This document shows, piece after piece, positions 50,311 to 56,962 of a DNA stretch of 64,000 bases. The notes below the pieces were generated by a model that saw only the letters and a list, made by a program, of their open reading frames with translations, was not told where the DNA came from and did not search any database. How positions within the stretch are numbered: position 1 is the stretch's first letter; each line of letters begins with the position of its first letter. Source of the stretch: Fictibacillus arsenicus (GTDB taxonomy: Bacteria; Bacillota; Bacilli; Bacillales; Fictibacillaceae). The position numbers were made by a program, and so were the translations under genes. The stretch is from positions 1,488,001-1,552,000 of the forward strand of contig NZ_CP016761.1 in assembly GCF_001642935.1 (NCBI RefSeq), given 5' to 3'.

Positions 50311-50500
50311 GCTCTTTTCTAAAAAGTTGTAGCTTCTGGTATTTTGTTACGTTTCTTCATTGACAAGTTGATTGGAGCGCAAGGTGCGAGACTCCTGAAG
50401 GCGCAAAGCGCCAGGATGCTCACCGCCCGCCCCGCGGAAAGCGAGCATCCTGGAGCGGAAATCAAACACTAACAAGAACACCGAAGAAACGCAAAAACTG
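50311..50500 (+). repeat. Dispersed GC-rich intergenic repeat, copy 10
   Basis: Forward, short form like copy 7: GAGACTCCTGAAGGCGC, loop AAA, GCGCCAGGATGCTCACC. The hairpin arms GGCGC / GCGCC replace AGCGC / GCGCT of other copies, keeping pairing. Confidence 0.88.
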
Positions 50501-50510
50501 TAAAAAAGTT

Positions 50511-50532
50511 GAGCCGTTATGGCTCTTTTTTT
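50511..50532 (+). terminator. Intrinsic terminator
   Basis: GAGCC / GGCTC, loop GTTAT, then seven T. Confidence 0.7.
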
Positions 50533-50581
50533 ATGCAGAAAAACATTTATAAATGAAGGTTATTAATTTGGAGGTGTAACT

Positions 50582-51238
50582 TTGAAGGAGAAATACTTGA
50601 TTACAAACCAGCATGTCAAAAAGGAACTTAAGCAGCGTCCAGGCGGAAACCGGACTCCTCGTTATGCAGTTGCTCATGATACAGGAAACCCAGGTTCAAC
50701 AGCCAGGCAAAATTTTAACTATTTTAACAGCAAACCACTGGAGGCCTCTGCACATGTGTTTATTGACGATAAAGAAATTCTTGTAATCATTCCGCTGCAT
50801 GAAAAGGCTTGGCATGTTCGTTCAAACGTTTCAGATGCGAATGATTGGGCGATTGGGGTAGAGCTATGCTATGGGTCTTCAATTGATTTCTCTGAAGCTT
50901 ACAGCCGCTACGTTTGGTTTTTTGCTTATTTGTGTGAGAAATATCAATGGAATCCAGAGACCCATATAAAAGGACACTTTCAGCTTGATCCGAAGCGAAG
51001 AACAGACCCGTTAAATAGTTTTCATCAATATGATAAAAGTTTTCCTTTCTTTATTGAAGATGTTAAATATGAATTAAAAAAACACCTGGTTAATCTTGAA
51101 GAATTTAAAGATACAGCAACTGCACCGGGCAACCTATTTAAAGTGCAGATCGGGGCGTTTTCATCCAGGGAGAACGCACAAAAACTTGCAGCCAAAGCTA
51201 AGGCGGCTGGTTTTGCCGTTTACATTGAGCATATTTAA
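50582..51238 (+). CDS. N-acetylmuramoyl-L-alanine amidase with SPOR domain
   Basis: 218 residues: Amidase_2/PGRP domain (about 20-165) with zinc ligands His in AVAHDTGNPGS and His/Asp in HIKGHFQLDPKRRTDP, then a C-terminal SPOR-like peptidoglycan-binding repeat (LFKVQIGAFSSRENAQKLAA). Cleaves the sugar-peptide bond of peptidoglycan. No signal peptide is seen, as in CwlA/XlyA-type lysins, so export would need another route or lysis. TTG start after GGAGGTG. Confidence 0.92.
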   Translation: MKEKYLITNQHVKKELKQRPGGNRTPRYAVAHDTGNPGSTARQNFNYFNSKPLEASAHVFIDDKEILVIIPLHEKAWHVRSNVSDANDWAIGVELCYGSSIDFSEAYSRYVWFFAYLCEKYQWNPETHIKGHFQLDPKRRTDPLNSFHQYDKSFPFFIEDVKYELKKHLVNLEEFKDTATAPGNLFKVQIGAFSSRENAQKLAAKAKAAGFAVYIEHI

Positions 51239-51597
51239 ATCGTTTGTTTTTCTTTTTTCCACGTATAATACACCAGGCAGATTCCAGCTAAAACAAATAA
51301 AGGCTCTAGCACATTTGCTTCAGGCCCGCTCGTTACTCTATGCAGCTGAAAAATCCAATGAAACAGAATGTTATCTACAGTTAAAAACAATCCAATAGCA
51401 GCTAAGAATCCGTGAAAAAAAGAAGAATTATAACGTTTATAAATGAACAATAAAATTAACACTAATATAGTGATTCCGAAAAAAACAGCCCCTATGCGTT
51501 CACCCATACTTTCCGCCTTTAATTCCCAGGCAAAAGCGTATGTTGACCAATGAGACATTGCAAAAATCCCCAAAATAAATCCAAACCAAATTTTCAT
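51235..51597 (-). CDS. Four-helix membrane protein (DUF2243-like)
   Basis: 120 residues with four membrane helices; the motif VDNILFHWIFQLHRV suggests DUF2243, though the match is from memory. Its stop overlaps that of the convergent amidase gene. GGAGG precedes the ATG. Function unknown. Confidence 0.75.
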   Translation of the reverse strand: MKIWFGFILGIFAMSHWSTYAFAWELKAESMGERIGAVFFGITILVLILLFIYKRYNSSFFHGFLAAIGLFLTVDNILFHWIFQLHRVTSGPEANVLEPLFVLAGICLVYYTWKKEKQTI

Positions 51598-51651
51598 AGT
51601 ACCTCCTTACTAGTAAAAGAACAAAATCCGACATCAAATTTAAAAAAACAG

Positions 51652-51677
51652 GTTTAACTTATGTATAATAATGGTAT
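51652..51677 (+). promoter_or_regulatory. Sigma-B-like promoter of the RsbR paralog
   Basis: GTTTAA at 51652-51657, 14-base spacer, TGGTAT at 51672-51677; consensus is GTTTAA-N13-15-GGGTAT, so only one mismatch. A sigma-A -10 (TATAAT at 51664) overlaps. Confidence 0.6.
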
Positions 51678-51731
51678 ATAGATAAGTGGTATGCAATCAT
51701 TTTTTATTTTTATAGGGGGATTATAGATAAG

Positions 51732-52562
51732 ATGGAACGTCAATTACACGAATTGGGGCAAAAGATTCTTATACATAAATACGATCTTGCCAGAAAAATT
51801 GATGAAGTAAAAGCTGAACACGGTGAACCCGTATCTGAGCTTACTGATCATGTACTGCAGCTTCGGGGAGATTTATTTGGCTATTTTGGGAAATCGCTTT
51901 TTGAAGATTTGGCAGAAGTTGAACCTCTGTTTATAGAATGGGGAAAAAAGAGCGGGGAACTAGCAGTCCAATACGAAGTTCCTTTAGACATGGCATTAAA
52001 AAGCACCCGTTTCTTCCGGATTGTCTTATGGGATTTTATACGGAACGAGATTCAAACTGAAAGTTTTTCAATAGAGACGGTACTTAAAGCAGCTTCTGTC
52101 ATTGACCCGCTATTAGATGAAACGGTTCATGCTTTCAGTGTGGCTTATGTTGAAAACAACAACAGAGTGCTAGGACTGGCACGTGAAGCGATTGAGGAGC
52201 TTTCTGTACCTGTTGTCAGATTAACAAGAACTGTTGCGGTCCTGCCGCTTGTTGGTACAATTGATACACACCGTTCTAAGTTAATCATGGAAACGTCTCT
52301 GCAGAAATGTACAGAATTGCAAGTTGAACACTTATTTATCGACTTATCAGGAGTACCTGTCATTGATACGATGGTCGCTCACAACCTGTTTAAGGTTATC
52401 AATTCGCTTAAGCTTTTAGGAGTAAAAGTTACATTGAGCGGAATGCGCCCAGAATTGGCGCAAACAGTTGTATCCTTAGGAATCAGCTTTGAAGGAATCT
52501 CAATATCAGGAAACCTTTATCAGGAGCTTGAAGCAATGGGAATCGCTCAGCAGCCGAAATAA
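51732..52562 (+). CDS. RsbR-type stressosome protein (STAS domain)
   Basis: 276 residues: N-terminal helical globin-like RsbR_N domain (about 1-140) and C-terminal STAS domain (about 160-270). The phosphorylation sites align with RsbRA: Thr in VGTIDTHRSK (Thr171 equivalent) and Ser in FIDLSGVPVIDTM where RsbRA has Thr205. Such paralogs co-assemble in the stressosome with RsbS and RsbT to control sigma-B. The upstream sigma-B-like promoter would give feedback. Confidence 0.9.
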   Translation: MERQLHELGQKILIHKYDLARKIDEVKAEHGEPVSELTDHVLQLRGDLFGYFGKSLFEDLAEVEPLFIEWGKKSGELAVQYEVPLDMALKSTRFFRIVLWDFIRNEIQTESFSIETVLKAASVIDPLLDETVHAFSVAYVENNNRVLGLAREAIEELSVPVVRLTRTVAVLPLVGTIDTHRSKLIMETSLQKCTELQVEHLFIDLSGVPVIDTMVAHNLFKVINSLKLLGVKVTLSGMRPELAQTVVSLGISFEGISISGNLYQELEAMGIAQQPK

Positions 52563-52568
52563 TCATAT

Positions 52569-52602
52569 AATACCTGTCATTTTATGGGCAGGTATTTTTT
52601 TC
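52569..52602 (+). terminator. Terminator of the RsbR-like gene
   Basis: AATACCTG / CAGGTATT stem, 12-base loop, T-run. Confidence 0.85.
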
Positions 52603-52654
52603 TTGTATAAAAAGAACATTTGTTCGCATATAATAAAAAAAAGGAGGTTTTTTC

Positions 52655-52864
52655 ATGACGAATTTGTTAATGAGATGCATCCAGGAAAGGGCAGCCATCG
52701 AGATGATTTATTTATCTGAGAAAGGTGTGATCAGCCATAGACTTATTACGCCATACTCGTTTGACGGAAAATTGATAACGGCCTATTGCGCAGTTCGCAA
52801 ACAAATTAGAACATTCGAGCTGAAAAATATTTTATCTGTGCAATTCCGTTTTTTGCCTTCATAG
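52655..52864 (+). CDS. Small WYL-like protein, 69 residues
   Basis: Text RAAIEMIYLSEKGVISHRLITPYSF ... TAYCAVRKQIRTFELKNILSV looks like a minimal WYL-type beta domain without a helix-turn-helix. Excellent AAGGAGG before the ATG. The next gene begins 15 bases later. WYL domains sense ligands or bind nucleic acid; the role here is unknown. Confidence 0.75.
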   Translation: MTNLLMRCIQERAAIEMIYLSEKGVISHRLITPYSFDGKLITAYCAVRKQIRTFELKNILSVQFRFLPS

Positions 52865-52879
52865 AATGGAGGGATAGAC

Positions 52880-53239
52880 ATGCAATATGGAAACGAGGAA
52901 GAGCGCTCACTTATTGAAAAATATGTGATGTATCCAATTATGCTGGCCTTGTTTGACCGGGACTTGAAGGTAGTGAACCGTTCTCCGTTTAAACTGAAAC
53001 AGCCTTACATTGCTTTATTGGAACAGATTATGAATCAGGTGAGCAAAGACCTTCATGACGTGCGCATCGAGCTTCGGAAGAGAAAAATAAAGGTTATGGA
53101 TGGACGAAGAGATCATGATATTACTGAATATGAGATATTTATCCGGGGATATCGTGAAATTATGCGATTTCCGAACGTCCATTTAAAAAACAAAGCAGAA
53201 ACCCTCATGCTGTCATATCTTCGAGTGGCATCAAAATAA
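52880..53239 (+). CDS. Conserved hypothetical protein (YhjD-like), 119 residues
   Basis: Soluble, helical and basic (ELRKRKIKVMDGRRDHD). From memory it resembles B. subtilis YhjD-type proteins of about 120 residues. GGAGGG precedes the ATG, and it is probably co-transcribed with the WYL-like gene. No enzymatic motif is seen. Confidence 0.7.
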   Translation: MQYGNEEERSLIEKYVMYPIMLALFDRDLKVVNRSPFKLKQPYIALLEQIMNQVSKDLHDVRIELRKRKIKVMDGRRDHDITEYEIFIRGYREIMRFPNVHLKNKAETLMLSYLRVASK

Positions 53240-53240
53240 T

Positions 53241-53462
53241 GGCTCTTTCCTAAAGATTGTTGCTAAGGAGAGATTTTAAAAAATTCTTCGTTGAATAGTT
53301 AATTGGAGCGGAAGGGCGAGACTCCAGCAGGATGAGTGGGACAGGAGAGACCATTCAATGACGCAAAGCGGCGAATGGGCTCACCGCACACCCTGCGGAA
53401 AGCGAGTCCAAAGAGCGGAAATTGGCCTCTTTCAAAAAGTAACAAAGTTTACGAAAACAGCC
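53241..53462 (+). repeat. Dispersed GC-rich intergenic repeat, copy 11
   Basis: Forward copy. Variable stem CCATTC / GAATGG inside GAGA...GCTCACC, a pairing preserved with sequence different from copies 6 and 7. It ends TTTACGAAAACAGCC. Confidence 0.87.
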
Positions 53463-53498
53463 TTGTTAAAGTTTCCTTTTTGACTCCATCTGTATACA

Positions 53499-54209
53499 AT
53501 GAACGTAATGCACAATGATATCATTACTGAAGAATATCAGAAATTGAGGAAACACATGGAACACTTTATCCAGCTGACACGACAATTAAATAGAGAGATA
53601 ATAATTGAAAGCCGGAACCCGTTTGATCCCGTATGTCCTGTAAATACACCTTTCCCTTGGAAGATACTTGGATGCGGCAATTATGCTGCGGTATTTTACC
53701 ACCCTGACTATCCTTTATATGTTGTCAAAATCTACGGGAGAGATGAACATGGTCTTCTAGAAGAAAAGAAGGCTTATGAACGTTTAGGTGAACATCCGGG
53801 CTATTCCGTTTGCTATTATACAGAGAACAGGTTTTTGATTTTAAAGAGAATAGAAGGAATCACGCTTTATGATTGTGTTCATAAAGGTATCAGAATTCCC
53901 GAAAGTATCATCCGTGATATTGACAAGGCTTTGGAATATGCAGAAGAAAGAGGACTTTTCCCTAGTGATGTACATGGCAAGAACGTCATGATATCAAAAG
54001 GCAAAGGTATAATAGTTGATGTTTCTGACTTTTATAAGAAAGAACCTTGCCGCAAGTGGAAGGATCTACGAAAGGCTTATTTCAGCATTTATAAGCCTGT
54101 TTTTTACCGTTTTCCCATTCGAATTCCGTATTTTGTTTTGAATATGATCAGAATGGGGTATAGGTATTATCGAAAGTTAAAATTATCCATAAACAAGGGT
54201 AAAAAATAA
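53499..54209 (+). CDS. Protein kinase-like protein (YrzF-like)
   Basis: 236 residues with a minimal Ser/Thr-kinase-like fold: glycine-rich strand ILGCGNYAAVF, Lys in YVVKIYG, catalytic loop SDVHGKNVMI and metal-binding VDVSDF in place of DFG. Resembles Bacillus YrzF/YbdM-type proteins. The tail is basic and aromatic. No strong ribosome binding site precedes the ATG; the ATG three codons later is equally possible. The target is unknown. Confidence 0.8.
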   Translation: MNVMHNDIITEEYQKLRKHMEHFIQLTRQLNREIIIESRNPFDPVCPVNTPFPWKILGCGNYAAVFYHPDYPLYVVKIYGRDEHGLLEEKKAYERLGEHPGYSVCYYTENRFLILKRIEGITLYDCVHKGIRIPESIIRDIDKALEYAEERGLFPSDVHGKNVMISKGKGIIVDVSDFYKKEPCRKWKDLRKAYFSIYKPVFYRFPIRIPYFVLNMIRMGYRYYRKLKLSINKGKK

Positions 54210-54234
54210 TGGTATTAAAGACCTATAAAAAACA

Positions 54235-54264
54235 TTGGCACAATTTACCTATGTAGGATATAAT
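54235..54264 (+). promoter_or_regulatory. Promoter of the c-di-GMP riboswitch leader
   Basis: TTGGCA at 54235-54240 and a perfect TATAAT at 54259-54264, spacer 18. The aptamer begins 32 bases beyond. Confidence 0.75.
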
Positions 54265-54296
54265 ATCTATAAACGAATAGGAAACCTTTGTTTAAA

Positions 54297-54373
54297 GGCA
54301 AACCAGTTGAAAAACTGGGACGCAAAGCTATGGGCCTAAAGTATGAACGAACATACAATGGCAGCCGGTTGCC
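54297..54373 (+). ncRNA. Cyclic di-GMP-I (GEMM-I) riboswitch aptamer
   Basis: Closing stem GGCAAACC / GGTTGCC, a stem capped by a GAAA tetraloop (AGTTGAAAAACT), the invariant core GGGACGCAAAGCTATGGGCC, a TAAAG junction, a TATG / CATA hairpin and ATGGCAGCC. This matches the class I c-di-GMP aptamer in all conserved positions I remember. The leader continues about 190 nt to a terminator before a diguanylate cyclase gene. Confidence 0.92.
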
Positions 54374-54567
54374 AAAGGGGAACGGATAATTAATGTTTCT
54401 TAGCAAGAGGATTGAGTCTTTGAAGACAGAACGTAAATCACGGAAACAATGCACCTGCGATTACTCGGTGCAACTCGCAGTTTTCGTGCAACCTTCGCTC
54501 GTCACCAACGATGAGATCCGACGCTTAAAAACATTAAATTAATGTTTTAGAAGTTATCAAACATTAA
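54374..54567 (+). other. Structured leader between aptamer and terminator
   Basis: CACGGAAAC (54439) pairs with GTTTTCGTG (54480), enclosing TGCACC / GGTGCA (54450 and 54467); CTGCGA (54455) could alternatively pair with TCGCAG (54475) in a pseudoknot-like or competing arrangement. A 49-codon frame (54393-54542) exists but is poorly initiated. It is probably part of the expression platform or a second RNA domain. Confidence 0.5.
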
Positions 54568-54605
54568 AAGCCATTTCCCTTTATTTAAGGGTAATGGCTT
54601 TTTGT
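54568..54605 (+). terminator. Leader terminator before the diguanylate cyclase gene
   Basis: AAGCCATT-TCCCTT / AAGGGT-AATGGCTT hairpin, then TTTTG. Position fits riboswitch-controlled termination. Confidence 0.82.
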
Positions 54606-54638
54606 ATGCAAATTTTTAAGATTTGAGGGGTTGCAATA

Positions 54639-55574
54639 ATGGAAAACTTCCAACTAGAATTACGCACACTCAAAAAAAGCTTATTTAAGGAATTCATGAA
54701 GTCGATTCCAGCGATGATACATACACATAAAGAACACTTAAGTCAATTTGATGACTTCAGCTCATTTATGAACGGTTTTGTTGAACAATATGAAGAAATA
54801 TTAGAGAAATTTTTGCGTGGAATCGTACATGCAGTATTTTTGAAGGAAGAACGTTTTCAGCATTTCTTGAAACAAGCTGAACAGAAAGCATTCCGCTCAG
54901 GGATCCATTTCTTAAGACACCAGCGAATTCCTCACCAAGCGCTAGCTTGTTTTTCTACAAGTATAAGAGAATCAGTTCTGCAAGAAATGAAAAGAGTAAC
55001 CGTTTCCGACTCGCTTCCAGTGCAGCTATTTATGTTAGATCGCTGGAACATGGTAGCACATCGTACGATTACAGGTTTCTTAAGCGGATTTTCATCTCAG
55101 CAGTTTAAAGATTTAAAAGAGATCAGTATCCGTGATCCGCTTACTAATCTATATAATCGCCGTTATTTTTATGATTGTCTTGAAAAAGAAATTGGTAAAG
55201 CTCAAAAACAAGAGATGCCGATTACACTAGTTATGTTTGATATAAATAACTTCAAACAGATCAATGATGAGTATGGCCATCATGCTGGAGATGAGCTTTT
55301 ACAGCAGATCGCGGAATTATCCAAGCGATTAAAACTTTTATCAGGTTTCCGGTTTGGGGGAGATGAATTTGTCTTCTTGCTGCCGGGAATAACAGAAGAG
55401 GACGCTTACAAACTGGTTGAAAAGATGGAAAGCCAGCTAATGGCATGGAACAAATCTATTTCATTAGCATACGGTGCGATCGAACTGTTAGGCGATGCAT
55501 GTGAAAATATTGATTATTACCTGCAGCTTGCTGATGAACGGATGTACAGCAATAAAAGAGAAGTTAAAGCATAA
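54639..55574 (+). CDS. Diguanylate cyclase with novel N-terminal domain
   Basis: 311 residues. The N-terminal 150 residues are soluble and helical, with His/Phe-rich segments (FQHFLKQAEQKAFRSGIHFL), possibly a sensor; residues 160-311 are a GGDEF domain (DPLTNLYNRRYF, FRFGGDEFVF, YGAIEL, ADERMYSNK). The GGDEF motif is intact, so it should make c-di-GMP. The position of the inhibitory I-site (RxxD five residues before GGDEF) reads LKLL, so product feedback must come from elsewhere, plausibly the riboswitch upstream. The ATG follows GAGGGG. Confidence 0.9.
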   Translation: MENFQLELRTLKKSLFKEFMKSIPAMIHTHKEHLSQFDDFSSFMNGFVEQYEEILEKFLRGIVHAVFLKEERFQHFLKQAEQKAFRSGIHFLRHQRIPHQALACFSTSIRESVLQEMKRVTVSDSLPVQLFMLDRWNMVAHRTITGFLSGFSSQQFKDLKEISIRDPLTNLYNRRYFYDCLEKEIGKAQKQEMPITLVMFDINNFKQINDEYGHHAGDELLQQIAELSKRLKLLSGFRFGGDEFVFLLPGITEEDAYKLVEKMESQLMAWNKSISLAYGAIELLGDACENIDYYLQLADERMYSNKREVKA

Positions 55575-55578
55575 TATC

Positions 55579-56520
55579 AGAGACTTATTCCCGGTTCTTT
55601 TTACAATAGGGATCCTTTATATGACATCTACACAAATCGTCTTGAACGATTTCCTGAAAAGTCCTTCTATTACCTGATTTTTACTAGAGGCGGAATCCTT
55701 TTTGATTATATTGCTTATGTTTGGCTGATGCAGTTGACTGGAGGCTCGGAAAGTCCATTCATGCCTGTAGGTTATTTGATTGTTATTCATGCCGCTCTTT
55801 ACTGGAGGTTAAGGTTCTTTTATCGTTGGAGGAGCCAGTTTTGCTGTTATTCTGTATTTCTTTTTAAGAGATGGAGGCTATCAGGACACAACAGAGTTTT
55901 TTCAGTTCTTTATGGATACGTCATTCTTATGGCTGATTGCCCTGTATGGAGGTGTAATTGCATCTAAAGAAAGACAGTATTATTTCGAGGAAAATATGTA
56001 CTAGCTGCAATCTCTCCAGGATTATCTTACAGGGTTATTAAACCACAGAAAGTTCCAGGAGGATGTCTTAGAGAAAACGAAACAGAAAGCTCCTTTCGCG
56101 CTAGTCCTTTGTGAAATAGATTATTTTAAAGAGTTTAACGATAAACATGGACATGTTTTAGGTGACGAAGTCCTCAAACTCGTTGCCGCAGGATTCGAGC
56201 GGTATTTGCCAGCAAAAGAAGGTAAAGCTTATCGATATGGCGGAGAGGAATTTGCGTGGATCATGGAAACGGCAGTAGAATCAGAAGTTACAGAAACGAT
56301 CCAGCAGATAAATACTCATCTGCAGATGTATCCGTATACACTTGAAGATGGAAAACTTCCTGTTACTTTAAATTATGGAATTGCTTTTTATCAAAAGGGA
56401 GAACGTCCGGCAGAAATTATACAGCGTGCAGATACGCTCCTTTATGGAGCAAAGGCAGCAGGGGGAAACACATTAAAATTTGATCATAAAAAAAATGAGG
56501 AAAAGCAGCTGATCATGTAG
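55579..56520 (+). pseudogene. Decayed membrane GGDEF gene
   Basis: Reading across frames gives RDLFPVLFTIGILYMTSTQIV, IFTRGGILFDYIAYVWLMQL, GGASFAVILYFFLRDGGYQD, then a linker and a GGDEF domain (YRYGGEEFAWI intact). At least two frameshifts break the membrane part, and a TAG at 56002-56004 precedes the catalytic half. It immediately follows the intact cyclase, so the two were probably an operon. The catalytic frame from 56005 could still be translated if an internal start is used. Confidence 0.83.
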
Positions 56521-56529
56521 CTGTTTTTC
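56506..56529 (+). terminator. Intrinsic terminator after the GGDEF pseudogene
   Basis: CAGCT / AGCTG stem around GATCATGT, then TTTTT. Confidence 0.65.
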
Positions 56530-56540
56530 TTTTTTAGTAA

Positions 56541-56833
56541 GGCTATTCTCTAAAAAATTGTTGCTTTTAGGTCATTTTTCATTTTCTTCATTGGGCAAGT
56601 TGATTGGAGAGCAAGGTGCGTGCCAACTACCTGATTACTCTTCTCGCAAGGCATGCGACGAGGAAGCCCGCTTCGATAGGATTTCTAGCAGACGCAGGAG
56701 CACACATGCTTCCTTGAATATAACACCCCACAGGCTTATATACCGAGGAGGCTCACCGCACACCCCGCGGAAAGCGAGCAACCTGGAGCGGAAATCAACC
56801 ACTTTCAAGAGCTACAAAGTTTAGGGTACAGTC
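56541..56833 (+). repeat. Dispersed GC-rich intergenic repeat, copy 12 (divergent middle)
   Basis: Both flanks are typical (TTGATTGGAGAGCAAGGTGCG and GAGGCTCACCGCACACCCCGCGG ... GCGGAAATCAACC). The central ~110 bases are unlike other copies, suggesting replacement or insertion. The remaining part of the 441-base gap holds the addAB promoter region. Confidence 0.83.
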
Positions 56834-56897
56834 TTATTTTCTAGCAGGAATCCTTTAAATACCAGTCATATTTCCTTCGTTTTGAGTATACTAGCCT

Positions 56898-56925
56898 TTG
56901 CCCTGCTGGTAGATTGTGAGATAAT
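56898..56925 (+). promoter_or_regulatory. Possible addBA promoter
   Basis: TTGCCC (56898) and GATAAT (56920), spacer 16, about 38 bases before the addB start. Each hexamer deviates from consensus. Confidence 0.45.
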
Positions 56926-56962
56926 AAAAGCAGAATTTGTGTTCGGAACAGGGGATGAAAAT

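Noticed and set aside
54393-54542. 49-codon frame inside the riboswitch leader as a leader peptide
   Set aside because: Weak ribosome binding site, no family resemblance, and the segment is better explained by RNA helices.
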